A stretch of 64,000 bases of DNA from contig NZ_BMTL01000025.1 of assembly GCF_014649655.1 (NCBI RefSeq), positions 62,001-126,000 of the forward strand, written 5' to 3'. Shown one piece after another: positions 35,316 through 44,010 of the stretch. The notes under the pieces are model-generated. The model made no database searches. It worked only from the letters and a program-made list of their open reading frames with translations, and was not told where the DNA came from. Each line of letters opens with the position of its first letter. Within the stretch, counting starts at the first letter, position 1. The position numbers and the translations under genes were made by a program. The stretch is from Streptomyces humidus (GTDB taxonomy: Bacteria > Actinomycetota > Actinomycetes > Streptomycetales > Streptomycetaceae).

Positions 35316-36932
35316 ATGCTGGCCAAGCTGTCGACGCGGCCCGGGTTGCGACGCTGTGCGCTCGCCGCCACCGCCGCACTGACCCTGATCGGTGCGGGCC
35401 TGCCGACGATCACCGCGAACCGGAACACGGACGAGGACGACCGTCTCGGCCTGTCCCGGTTCCACGGGCAGAAGATCGCCTGGTCGGCGTGCAAGGGCGA
35501 CGGCATGCCCAAGGACCTGCAGTGCGCCAGGCTGACCGTCCCCCTCGACTACGCCCACCCCGGGAAGGCCACGCTCGACCTCGCGATCGCCCGCTACCGG
35601 GCCACCGGACACAAGCGCGGCTCCGTGGTGCTCGACTTCGGCGGCCCCGGTGGCGCGGGAGTCCCCGAACTCGCCTACAGCGGGAAGGAGTTCATGGACC
35701 TCACGGACGGCTACGACGTGGTCGCCTTCGACCCCCGGGGCGTCGGCCGCTCCTCCCCCGTCAGCTGCGGGAGCGGGCAGGAGAGCGGACTGGCCCCGCT
35801 GGACGACGACGCGGCCCTCGCGGATCCGCGGACCCTGCTGCCCCGGCTGAAGAAGGCCGCCGCGGTCTGCGCCGAGCACTCCGGGCCGGTCCTGCCGCAC
35901 ATCGGCACGGTCGACGCGGCACGGGACCTGGACGTGATGCGCCAGGCGCTCGGCGACAAGAAGCTCAACTACCTCGGCTTCTCCTACGGCAGCCGGCTCG
36001 GCGCGGTCTACGCCGCCCGGTTCCCCGGCAAGGTGGGCCGCATGGTCCTCGACGGCGTCGACACGCTCACCGAGCCGCTCACCGAGCAGGGCGCCGCGGG
36101 CGCGCGGGGGCAGCAGGTGGCGCTGGACGACTTCGTCGGCTGGTGCGTGAAGGACATCGCCTGTCCCTTCGGGCAGGATCCGCGCGTGGCCCGCGAGGAG
36201 GTCGTGCGGCTGGTCCGCTCGCTCGACGAGGATCCGCTGCCGACGGACTTCGGCCCGGACTTCACCGGCCAGGACCTGGTCGGCGCCCTCGGGCAGGGGC
36301 TGTACAGCAAGGAGCTGTGGCCCTCGCTGGAGCGGGCGCTGGCCCAGCTGGTCGAGAGCGGCGACGCAAGCGGCGCCCTGGCCTTCCAGGGCGGCGGCTC
36401 CGCGCTTCCGCTCCCCTTTCCGCTCCGGTCCCCGGGCGGCGGCCCCTCGCGCGGCGCGCTCGTCGACGCCGAGGACGTTCCCCTGGACAACCTGCCCGCC
36501 GCGCTGATGGCGATCAACTGCGCGGACGACCCCGACCGTCCGACCGCCCGGCAGGTCACCGCGGACCTCGAACGGCTGCGGGCCGCCTACGAAAAGGCGT
36601 CGCCGGTGTTCGGCCGGTACCGGCTGACGGAGGTTCTGATGTGCTACGGCCGCCCGAAGGGCACCGACTTCATCCGCGACGAGGTGAAGGACCTGAGGAC
36701 GCCGAAGATGCTCCTGGTCGGCACGCGCGGCGACCCGGCCACGCCGTACCGCTGGACCGTGGAGACGGCGAAGCGGCTCGGGTCGTCGGCCGTGGTGCTC
36801 GACAACAGGGGCGAGGGGCACACCGGGTACGGCTCGTCCAAGTGCGTGCACCGCAAGGTCGACGACTTCCTGCTGTACGGCACCCTCCCGCCGAGCGGCA
36901 GTTCGTGCGGCCCCGACGAGGACGCCGGCTGA
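35316..36932 (+). CDS. Secreted alpha/beta-hydrolase, tripeptidyl-aminopeptidase (SlpD/SlpE)-like
   Basis: ATG 35316 follows CTGGAGG. The 538-residue protein begins with a signal-peptide-like segment (RRCALAATAALTLIGAGLP, about 12-30). The hydrolase fold has an oxyanion loop DFGGPGGAGV, the nucleophile in GFSYGSRLGAVYAARFP, and the acid/His region near the end (LVGTRGDPATPYRW and NRGEGHTGYGSSKC). Conserved cysteines fit an exported enzyme. The family removes N-terminal tripeptides or short peptides from secreted proteins. The FMN enzyme gene starts directly at its stop codon. Confidence 0.92.
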   Translation: MLAKLSTRPGLRRCALAATAALTLIGAGLPTITANRNTDEDDRLGLSRFHGQKIAWSACKGDGMPKDLQCARLTVPLDYAHPGKATLDLAIARYRATGHKRGSVVLDFGGPGGAGVPELAYSGKEFMDLTDGYDVVAFDPRGVGRSSPVSCGSGQESGLAPLDDDAALADPRTLLPRLKKAAAVCAEHSGPVLPHIGTVDAARDLDVMRQALGDKKLNYLGFSYGSRLGAVYAARFPGKVGRMVLDGVDTLTEPLTEQGAAGARGQQVALDDFVGWCVKDIACPFGQDPRVAREEVVRLVRSLDEDPLPTDFGPDFTGQDLVGALGQGLYSKELWPSLERALAQLVESGDASGALAFQGGGSALPLPFPLRSPGGGPSRGALVDAEDVPLDNLPAALMAINCADDPDRPTARQVTADLERLRAAYEKASPVFGRYRLTEVLMCYGRPKGTDFIRDEVKDLRTPKMLLVGTRGDPATPYRWTVETAKRLGSSAVVLDNRGEGHTGYGSSKCVHRKVDDFLLYGTLPPSGSSCGPDEDAG

Positions 36933-38417
36933 GTGGGCCGGTTCTGGCCGCTGCTGCTCGTCGCCCTGGCCGCCGCCGCGTCGACGACCGCCGCCTTCCT
37001 GGGGTCCGCCCGGTGGTGGCTGGCGGCCGGGCCGGCGCTGGCGCTGACCTGCGTGGGCGCCGGGGACCTGGTGCAGCGGCGTCACTCCGTGCGGCGCAAC
37101 CACCCGCTGACCGGGCGTCTGGGACGGCACGCCGCGGGGCCGCGCCTTCGGTGGGGCGCGGTACGGGAGCCGCGGGCCGACGCGCGGGACGGGGCGGAGT
37201 TCCTGGTGCCGTCGCTGCGGCCGGTCGAGCCGGCCGAGGAGCCGCCGGTGGTGCGGGTGGGCGGGCCCGGCTGCTCGCAGCCCTACGACATGGCGTTGCT
37301 GAACGTCTCGGCGATGAGCTTCGGGGCGCTGTCGGCGCGCGCGGTCCTCGCCCTCGGCAGAGGGGCCGCGCTGGGCCGTTTCGCGCAGGACACCGGGGAG
37401 GGCGGGCTGTCGGAACACCATCTGCGGGGCGGCGGCGACCTCGTCTGGGAGATCGGGACGGGGTACTTCGGCTGCCGTGCCGACGACGGCGGCCTGGACT
37501 GGCGGGAGTTCGCGGACAAGGCGGCGCTGCCCGAGGTGAAGTGCGTGTCGCTGAAGCTGTCGCAGGGCGCGGCCCCCGGCATGGGCGCGGTGCTGCCCGG
37601 GGTGAAGGTGAGCGCCGACGTCGCACGCGAGCGACGGGTCCCGGAGGGCGTCGACGTGGTGTCGCCGCCCGCGCACCGGATGTTCTCGACGCCGCGCGAA
37701 CTGCTGCTGTTCGTGGCCCGGTTGCGCGAGGCGGCGGGCGGCAAGCCGATCGGGATCAAGCTGTGCGTGGGAGCGCGGCGGGAGTTCCTCGCGGTGTGCA
37801 GGGCGATGCTGGCGGAGGGGCTGGCCCCGGACTTCGTGGTGGTCGACGGAGCGGAGGGCGGCACGGGCGCCGCGCCGTCGGGATCCGCGGGGCGGCTCGG
37901 CATGCCGCTCACCCTGGGGCTCGTCACCGTGCACAACGCCCTGGTCGGCGTCGGGCTGCGGGACCGGGTCCGGATCGGCGCGAGCGGCGGGGTGGCCACG
38001 GGCTGGGACGTCGTCACACGCCTCGTGCAGGGCGCCGACTACACGAACGCGGCCCGCGCGATGATGCTCGCCGTCGGCTGCGTGCGGGCCGGACGGTGTC
38101 ACACCGGCCACTGCCCGGCCGGCGTGGCGACGCAGGACCCGCTGCGCACCCGTGGCCTGCACGTGGCCGACAAGGCCCGGCAGGTCGAGCGCTACCAGCG
38201 CGAGACGGTGCGCGAGGCCGTCCGGATCATGGCGGCGATGGGTGTGCGCGAGCCGGGCGGGCTCACCCCGGCCCACCTGGTCCGGCGGGTCGCTCCCGGC
38301 TCGGAGCGCTCGTACGCCGACCTGTACGAATGGCTGGCGCCGGGCGAACTGCTCGCGGGGCCGCCGCCGTCGTGGGAGTCGGACTGGAAGGCGGCGGACC
38401 CGGACGCCTTCGGCTGA
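36933..38417 (+). CDS. FMN-binding glutamate synthase-like membrane-anchored protein
   Basis: The GTG start abuts the preceding stop (TGAGTG), so translation is coupled. The 494-residue protein has two N-terminal hydrophobic segments (about 5-24 and 28-46) and then a glutamate-synthase central/FMN TIM barrel: NVSAMSFGALSARAVLALGRGA, FAQDTGEGGLSEHHLRGGGDLVWEIGTGYFGCR, GIKLCVGARREF and VDGAEGGTGAAPSGSAGRLG. It lacks amidotransferase and NADPH domains, so it is a stand-alone GltS-like FMN enzyme of unknown substrate. Coupling to a secreted peptidase is an unexpected pairing. Confidence 0.9.
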   Translation: MGRFWPLLLVALAAAASTTAAFLGSARWWLAAGPALALTCVGAGDLVQRRHSVRRNHPLTGRLGRHAAGPRLRWGAVREPRADARDGAEFLVPSLRPVEPAEEPPVVRVGGPGCSQPYDMALLNVSAMSFGALSARAVLALGRGAALGRFAQDTGEGGLSEHHLRGGGDLVWEIGTGYFGCRADDGGLDWREFADKAALPEVKCVSLKLSQGAAPGMGAVLPGVKVSADVARERRVPEGVDVVSPPAHRMFSTPRELLLFVARLREAAGGKPIGIKLCVGARREFLAVCRAMLAEGLAPDFVVVDGAEGGTGAAPSGSAGRLGMPLTLGLVTVHNALVGVGLRDRVRIGASGGVATGWDVVTRLVQGADYTNAARAMMLAVGCVRAGRCHTGHCPAGVATQDPLRTRGLHVADKARQVERYQRETVREAVRIMAAMGVREPGGLTPAHLVRRVAPGSERSYADLYEWLAPGELLAGPPPSWESDWKAADPDAFG

Positions 38418-38632
38418 CGGCCGCCGCCCCGCCCACATACCCGCGCACCGGCCCACCGGGCCTCCGGGCCTCGGACTGCCGAGCCTTGGGCCGCAGGCTC
38501 GCCGGACTGCCGGGCCGCCGCGCCTCCGAGGAGCCTGGACGCCGGAGCCGGACCGCCGGTTCGCCGAGCCGACGTGCTGGCGTGCTGGCGTGCCGACGCG
38601 CCGACGACCGGCCCCTGGAGGCCCGTCGGCGG

Positions 38633-39415
38633 CTACGCGGGCTTGTCGGTCACGAACGCGTCGATCGCGGCTGTCAGCTCGGCCGGCTTCTCGACCGGGA
38701 GTTCGTGGCCGGCGTCGATGATGCGGACGACGGCGTCCGGGTAGGCCATGGCCATCCGCAGCATCTGCCGCACCGGGAGCTGGATGTCGTGGTAGCCGTG
38801 GATCATCAGGGTGGGCGCCTGGATCTCTCCGGCCCGGTCGAGGACGTCGAAGGCGCGCATGGCGCCGTACAGCGTCATGACCACCTCGCGCGGGGTGCCG
38901 GCGGAGGCCTCGACGTAGGCGCGGATCTCGTCCTTGGGGTAGCCGGGGGCGAAGGCGCGCCGGATGTTGGCGGCGACGAACACCTTGAAGGGGACGAGCG
39001 TGGAGGCGCCCATCAGCAGCCCCCGGCCCCGGCTGTAGGCCATCCGGCCGATGGAGTTCACCAGCACCATGCGCTCCACCCGCTCCGGGTGGGAGAGGGC
39101 GACGGTCTGCGCGATCATGCCGCCCATCGAGTGGCCCACGAGCACGCACCGCCGCACGCCGAGGTGGTCGAGCAGGGCGATGAGGTCCCCCGCCAGTTCC
39201 GCGACCGTCTTCACCCCCGCGCCGCCGCTCTCGCCGTGCCCGCGCAGGTCGAGCCGGATCACCCGGCGCCGCACGGCGAAGTGCGCAGCCTGGTGGTCCC
39301 AGCGGCGCCGGTTCGCCGTCCAGCCGTGCACGAACACCAGGGGCACGCCGCCGCCGTCGTGCGGCCCCTCGTCGTCGTACGTCAGGGCTGCGCCGTCGAC
39401 CTCGAGCTGCGGCAT
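38633..39415 (-). CDS. Alpha/beta-hydrolase
   Basis: The 260-residue enzyme has the HGW oxyanion motif in VFVHGWTANRRRWD. The nucleophile lies in LVGHSMGGMIAQ, and the acid and histidine are near the C-terminus (MIHGYHDIQLP, DAGHELPVEKP). It is a generic hydrolase of esterase or epoxide-hydrolase type with unknown substrate. It converges with the FMN enzyme gene; the 215-base gap between them holds only short GC-rich repeats. Confidence 0.92.
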   Translation of the reverse strand: MPQLEVDGAALTYDDEGPHDGGGVPLVFVHGWTANRRRWDHQAAHFAVRRRVIRLDLRGHGESGGAGVKTVAELAGDLIALLDHLGVRRCVLVGHSMGGMIAQTVALSHPERVERMVLVNSIGRMAYSRGRGLLMGASTLVPFKVFVAANIRRAFAPGYPKDEIRAYVEASAGTPREVVMTLYGAMRAFDVLDRAGEIQAPTLMIHGYHDIQLPVRQMLRMAMAYPDAVVRIIDAGHELPVEKPAELTAAIDAFVTDKPA

Positions 39416-39579
39416 GGGTGCCTCCTGCGATGCTGTCCCGGTTACTGACGCGTACCGTAACCGGCGGCCGGGCCGCCGTCACCGGCCGCCCCGAGATTTC
39501 GCGGCACCGGGGAAGAGGTGCGGCATATGCGGATATTGCACCGAATGCCTGATGTGCGAATAGGTCCTATCGTGCTCGT

Positions 39580-40674
39580 ATGGAGCACGCACTCAGCCCC
39601 GCGACCCTCACCGAGCTGCGCCGTCCGCGCCCCTATCCGGCGGTGTCCGTGCTGACGCCGACCCATCGGCGCGAACCCGAGAACTCCCAGGACCGCGTCC
39701 GGCTGCGCAACGTCGTGGCCGAGGCGAAGAAGCAGTTGGAGCACGACCCGGCGGTCACCCGCGAGCGGCGGGCCGACGTGGCCGGGCAGCTGGACCTGGC
39801 GCTGGCCGAGGTCGACCTGTCGCACGCCGAGGACGGCCTGGTCATCTACGCGGCCCCCGGCGAACACCAGGTGTGGTCCCTGGCCCGGGCCGTGCCCGAA
39901 CGCGTCGTCTTCTCCGACACGTTCCTGACCCGCAACCTGGTCTCCGCGCAGGCCGCCGAACGGCCGTTCCGGGTGCTCTCCGTCTCCGCCGACCGCGTCA
40001 CCCTCTGGCGCGGCGGCGCGGACCGGGTCACCGAGGCGCAGGACGGCGGGTTCCCGCTGACGAGGAGCCGGGAGAACTTCGACGCCGAGCGCCGGCAGCG
40101 GATCGGCGACCAGCCCAGCACCTTCCGCGACGAGGACACCCGCCACTTCCTGCGCGCCGCCGAGGCCGCCGTGGCCAGGCTGCAGCGCGAGGACCCGCTG
40201 CCGCTGTACGTCACCGGCGAGCCGGCGGCGCTGGCGCTCCTCGACGAGCAGGGGCCGGCCGCCCGCGACGCGGTGCACGTCCCGCACGGCGGACTCTCCC
40301 ACGGCACACCCGAGGCGGTGTGGCAGGCGGTGCGCCCGCTGCTCGACGAGCAGTCCCGCCGGGACGCCGAGGCCGTCGCCTCGGAACTCGACTCCGCCCG
40401 GGGGCACAAGACGTTCGCGGCCGGCGTCGACGAGCTCTGGCAGAACGCACGGGAGGGCCGGGTCCGGCTGCTCGCCGTCGAGGAGAACTACCGCATCACG
40501 GTCCGCGACGACGGCGACCACCTCGTCCCCGCCGCGAGCGGCGACCTCGACGCCCGCGACGACATCGTGGACGAGATCGTCGAGCAGTGCCTGGAGACCG
40601 GCGCCGAGGTGCGCTTCGTCCCGGACGGCGCGCTGGGCCCGGCGGACGGGCTCGCCGGCGTGCTGCGCTACTGA
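39580..40674 (+). CDS. baeRF3-type (bacterial archaeo-eukaryotic release factor-like) protein
   Basis: The 364-residue protein begins with TLTELRRPRPYPAVSVLTPTHR and contains VWSLARAVPERVVFSDTFL, GDQPSTFRDEDTRHFLRAAE and YVTGEPAALALLDEQ. This pattern matches the bacterial eRF1/aRF1-like families, subgroup 3. These are thought to act in ribosome rescue or hibernation, but no GGQ motif is visible, so peptide-release activity is unlikely. The A+T-rich sequence just upstream (39520-39575) is the probable promoter. Confidence 0.8.
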   Translation: MEHALSPATLTELRRPRPYPAVSVLTPTHRREPENSQDRVRLRNVVAEAKKQLEHDPAVTRERRADVAGQLDLALAEVDLSHAEDGLVIYAAPGEHQVWSLARAVPERVVFSDTFLTRNLVSAQAAERPFRVLSVSADRVTLWRGGADRVTEAQDGGFPLTRSRENFDAERRQRIGDQPSTFRDEDTRHFLRAAEAAVARLQREDPLPLYVTGEPAALALLDEQGPAARDAVHVPHGGLSHGTPEAVWQAVRPLLDEQSRRDAEAVASELDSARGHKTFAAGVDELWQNAREGRVRLLAVEENYRITVRDDGDHLVPAASGDLDARDDIVDEIVEQCLETGAEVRFVPDGALGPADGLAGVLRY

Positions 40675-40746
40675 CCGGGGTCTGCGCGGTCGCCTCCCCG
40701 GCGGCGTACGCTTCGGCGTGATCGTCGACCGGGGAGGGGAGCGCGC

Positions 40747-41772
40747 GTGGCCGACCTGCTGGGCGTTGCCGTGCTGGGGGCCGGACACATGGGCGCCGAC
40801 CACATACGCCGTCTCGATCGCGTGGTGAGCGGAGCGAGGGTCGCCGCCGTGGCGGACCCGGACGCCGCGCGCGCGAGAGAGGCCGTCGCCGGGATCGGGA
40901 CGGCGACGGTCCACACGGACGCACAGGCCGCACTCGAGGCGCCGGGCGTCGAGGCCGTGCTGATCGCCTCACCCGGTCCCGCGCACGAGGAAGCCCTGCT
41001 CGCGGCCTTCGCCCGGGGCCTTCCGGTGCTGTGCGAGAAACCCCTGACTCCGGACCCGGCCGGGGCGCTGCGGGTGCTGGAGGCGGAGGCCCGGCGGGGG
41101 CGGCGGCTGGCGCAGATCGGGTTCATGCGCCGCTACGACGCCGAGTACCGCGGCCTCAAGGCGCTGCTGGACGACGGTCGTCTCGGGCGGCCGCTCATGC
41201 TGCACTGCATGCACCGCAACGTCTCCTCCCCGCCGGACTTCACCAGCGCGATGCTGATCGACAGCTCGGTGTCGCACGAGATCGACGCGGCTCGCTGGCT
41301 GCTCGGCCAGGAGCTGACCGCGGTCACGGTGCTGCGCCCGCGCGTCTCCTCAGGCGCCCCGCAGGGCTTGCAGGACCCGCAGTTCGTGGTGTTCGAGACC
41401 GAGGGCGGCGCCCTGGTGGACGTCGAGATCTTCGTCAACTGCGGGTTCGGGTACCAGGTGCGCTGCGAGGCCGTGTGCGAGGCGGGCAGCGCGCGCATCG
41501 GCGACGACCACGGGATGCTCGTCACCGCGCGGGGGGCCGCCTGGGCGGACGTGCCACAGGACTACCTGGTGCGGTTCGCGGACGCCTACGACCGCGAGGT
41601 GCAGGCGTGGGTCGACGCGACCCGGCGGGGCGAGGTCACCGGCCCGACCGTCTGGGACGGCTACGCGGCCTCCGTCGTCGCCGACGCCGGGGTCAGGGCG
41701 CTGGAGAGCGGCACACGCACCGCGGTCGAGCTCGCCCCGCGTCCGGATCTGTACGCCCGGACGGGCCGCTGA
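40747..41772 (+). CDS. Gfo/Idh/MocA family oxidoreductase (myo-inositol dehydrogenase-like)
   Basis: GTG 40747 follows GGGGAG-type purines. The 341-residue protein has the NAD-binding GVAVLGAGHMGADHIRRL, the catalytic LCEKPLT (EKP) motif and a substrate domain with MLIDSSVSHEIDAARWLL (conserved D-x3-H). It oxidises or reduces a sugar or cyclitol. It follows baeRF3 by 72 bases, so cotranscription is possible. Confidence 0.92.
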   Translation: MADLLGVAVLGAGHMGADHIRRLDRVVSGARVAAVADPDAARAREAVAGIGTATVHTDAQAALEAPGVEAVLIASPGPAHEEALLAAFARGLPVLCEKPLTPDPAGALRVLEAEARRGRRLAQIGFMRRYDAEYRGLKALLDDGRLGRPLMLHCMHRNVSSPPDFTSAMLIDSSVSHEIDAARWLLGQELTAVTVLRPRVSSGAPQGLQDPQFVVFETEGGALVDVEIFVNCGFGYQVRCEAVCEAGSARIGDDHGMLVTARGAAWADVPQDYLVRFADAYDREVQAWVDATRRGEVTGPTVWDGYAASVVADAGVRALESGTRTAVELAPRPDLYARTGR

Positions 41773-41785
41773 CACCGGGCGGGCC

Positions 41786-42199
41786 TCAGACGTTGCCGAG
41801 GAGGGCCTGCAACCCCCGGTCGACCGCGGCCTCGACGTCCTCCCGCCCCGCCGCGACGACCGCGTAACTGCGCAGCAGGAAGCGGCGCAGGGCGCTCGTG
41901 TCGAACTGGAGCAGGGCCAGCCCGAGCGGGGAGTGGAGCTCCATCACCGTGAGGGCCCGTCCGCAGGGCCAGATGTGCACGTCGCCGCTCCCGGACGGGC
42001 CGCTCACACCCTGCTCCAGCAGGCCGCGGCCGAACGTCCAGGTGACCGCCTCGCCCTCGAGGGAGACCTCCGGCGGGAAGTCGACGTGCACGGCGAAGGG
42101 GTCGGCGGAGTCGTAGCGGAGCGTGGCGGGCACGGGCAGCTCCTGGTCGTCCGCGGTGATCAGCCGGGCGCGAACGGCTTGTTCCAGAGTGATGTCCAT
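41786..42199 (-). CDS. SsgA-like protein (sporulation/cell division regulator)
   Basis: The 137-residue protein shows the SALP signature: PVPATLRYDSADPFAVHVDF, VTWTFGRGLLEQGVSGPSGSGDVHIWPC and LLQFDTSALRRFLLRSYAVV. SALPs are unique to morphologically complex actinobacteria and direct cell-wall processes during sporulation. Which paralogue it is cannot be settled without alignment; it is not SsgB. A perfect CRP-type box lies 56 bases upstream of its start, and a second palindrome lies between box and start. Confidence 0.93.
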   Translation of the reverse strand: MDITLEQAVRARLITADDQELPVPATLRYDSADPFAVHVDFPPEVSLEGEAVTWTFGRGLLEQGVSGPSGSGDVHIWPCGRALTVMELHSPLGLALLQFDTSALRRFLLRSYAVVAAGREDVEAAVDRGLQALLGNV

Positions 42200-42222
42200 G
42201 CATGTACGACCCCGCGGGGGCC

Positions 42223-42239
42223 TTTCGCATTACGCGAAA
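42223..42239. promoter_or_regulatory. Palindrome in the ssgA-like leader
   Basis: TTTCGC-ATTAC-GCGAAA, perfect 6+6 arms, lies 23 bases upstream of the ssgA-like start, between it and the CRP box. It could be a repressor site. Confidence 0.5.
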
Positions 42240-42254
42240 ACAGGGTCCAATTAT

Positions 42255-42270
42255 TGTGACCTGCATCACA
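42255..42270. promoter_or_regulatory. Perfect CRP/FNR-type box upstream of the ssgA-like gene
   Basis: TGTGA-CCTGCA-TCACA is an exact TGTGA-N6-TCACA palindrome and also keeps the GTGA-N6-TCAC core reported for the Streptomyces cAMP receptor protein. It lies 56 bases before the ssgA-like start in an A+T-rich stretch, where an activator of that gene would bind. Confidence 0.75.
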
Positions 42271-42548
42271 GTCACGGAATGGACGAACACAGGCCCGTCG
42301 AACGCATGACCGGCACCCCTCGCGACCTCACCTTCCGTCCCTCAAGTCGCTTACGCCTCATACGACTTGACTCCCCGCCCGGCCGCCCGGACCGCACCCC
42401 TCCACGCCTCCCTGGAGACTCTGGCATATGCCAGAAGCACCACCGAATCGGGTGTTGCCAAAGCCCTTACACGTCGTCGCGCGCTGTGCAACAGTCGTGA
42501 CGGCCCCTGTGTCAGCCCTCGTCGTACCGTCCCGTATCGGAGTGCGTC

Positions 42549-43946
42549 ATGCCGCCCCATGTGTCCGCGGACCGCTCGGCCGCCCAGCCGCCAGGACCCG
42601 GCCCGGTGGACGCGCTGATCACGCAGACGCGACGGCTCAAGGGCGACATGGACGCCGTCCGGCCGGGCACGGGGAGCGACCACCCGGAGGACCCCCAGGG
42701 GCGCTGGCGACGCGCGCTCTACGACCTCGCACGACACCAACTCGACGACCTGGACGCGCACCTGGCCCAGTTACGGGACGGCCCGTCGTCCGCGCCGGCC
42801 GCCCTGACCTCCCCCGCCACCGCAGCCGACCGGCGCGAGTCGCTGCTCAGCCGGGTCGGCAGCGCCGAATGGAACCTGCTCACGGACGAGGTCGTCTGGT
42901 CCGAGGACCTGTACCGCATCCTCGGCCGCGACCCGGCCGCCCCTCCCCTCACCCTCGACGAACTGCCCTCGCTCGTCCTGGAGGAGGACCGGCCCCGACT
43001 GACCTCGATGGTCACCGACTGCCTGGTCGACGCCCGTCCCATCGACGGCGAGTTCCGCGTCGTCCGCCCGGACGGCGAGCCGCGCACCGTGCACATGATG
43101 GGCGAGCCCGCGCTCGACCCCGAGGGCGGCACCGCCTCGATGTGGGCCGTGCTGCGGGACGTCAGCGCGCTGCGCCGCAGCCAGCGGGCGGTGCGCGAGA
43201 GCCGTGACTCGCTCCAGCGGCAGCGGCGCCGCGCGCAGACCGAACAGCGGCTCGCGGTCGAACTGCGGGAGGCGGTCCTGCCGCAGGGGCTCGGCTCCCT
43301 GACCCTGCCGGGCCGGGGCCCCGGCTCCGTCGAGCTCGCCGCCCGCCGTCTGCCCGCCGCGACGGCCTCCCTGATCGGCGAAGACTGGTACGACGCCCTC
43401 GAACTCCCCGACGGCCGGACGGTGTTCGGCCTCGGCGATCTCACCGGACAGGGCCCGGCCGTCTCCTCCCACACGGCGATGATGCTGGGCGCCCTGCGGG
43501 GCATGGCCATGGCCGGCACCGAGCCGGGCCAGCTACTCACCTGGCTGAACCAGTTGCTGGACGGAACCGTCCAGCCCGCCCTGGGCAGCGCCCTGTGCTG
43601 CCGCTACCGGCCGGACACCCGCACCCTGACCTGGGCGCAGGCCGGACACCCCGTCCCCCTGCTGTTCCGGGCGGGGACGGGGCGCCGGCTGGACGCACCG
43701 GAGGGCGTGCTCCTCGGAGCCACCTCACGCGCCGCCTACGGACAGGCCGAGGAGACCCTCGAGGAGGGCGATGTGCTCCTGCTGCACACCGAGGGGCTGG
43801 CGCCCGCCGACCGCCTCCTCGGCCTCGCTCCCCGCCTGGACGGGGCGCGTACCGCACAGGACTGTGTGCGGACGGTCGTGGAGGAGTGCGGCGAGGCCGG
43901 ACGCGACCACGACGCCTGCGTGCTCGTCGCCCGCGTCAACCGGTGA
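42549..43946 (+). CDS. PAS-SpoIIE (PP2C-type) phosphatase
   Basis: ATG 42549 (GGAG 8 bases upstream) gives 465 residues. An N-terminal polar region and a PAS fold (about 95-215; GSAEWNLLTDEVVWSEDLYRILGR) precede a SpoIIE/RsbU-type phosphatase domain (about 240-463). Metal-site motifs are GEDWYDALELPDGRTVFGLGDLTGQG, LLLHTEGLAP and GRDHDACVLVARV. Two usual aspartates differ (TDG is TEG, and DD is HD), so activity may be altered. Such enzymes dephosphorylate anti-sigma antagonists in partner-switch cascades, and the PAS fold would be the sensor. Confidence 0.9.
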   Translation: MPPHVSADRSAAQPPGPGPVDALITQTRRLKGDMDAVRPGTGSDHPEDPQGRWRRALYDLARHQLDDLDAHLAQLRDGPSSAPAALTSPATAADRRESLLSRVGSAEWNLLTDEVVWSEDLYRILGRDPAAPPLTLDELPSLVLEEDRPRLTSMVTDCLVDARPIDGEFRVVRPDGEPRTVHMMGEPALDPEGGTASMWAVLRDVSALRRSQRAVRESRDSLQRQRRRAQTEQRLAVELREAVLPQGLGSLTLPGRGPGSVELAARRLPAATASLIGEDWYDALELPDGRTVFGLGDLTGQGPAVSSHTAMMLGALRGMAMAGTEPGQLLTWLNQLLDGTVQPALGSALCCRYRPDTRTLTWAQAGHPVPLLFRAGTGRRLDAPEGVLLGATSRAAYGQAEETLEEGDVLLLHTEGLAPADRLLGLAPRLDGARTAQDCVRTVVEECGEAGRDHDACVLVARVNR

Positions 43947-44010
43947 CGCCCACGGCAATCGACGGCGCCCACGGCAATCGGTCAAAAAGAGACGGCTGAC
44001 TCCCTCTCGC

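Larger units (their letters stand above)
42200..42548. other. Divergent promoter region, ssgA-like / PAS-SpoIIE phosphatase
   Basis: The 349 bases between the divergent genes hold the palindrome at 42223-42239 and the CRP box at 42255-42270 on the ssgA-like side. The 42271-42548 part, upstream of the phosphatase, shows no clear element apart from its GGAG ribosome site. Confidence 0.6.

Noticed and set aside
35049..39482. A 1477-codon open frame on the minus strand, and similarly long frames opposite real genes
   Set aside because: It lies antisense to the peptidase-like hydrolase and FMN enzyme genes and also extends through the convergent hydrolase region; it is arginine/proline/glycine-rich with no family pattern. 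Long spurious frames are expected at this GC content.
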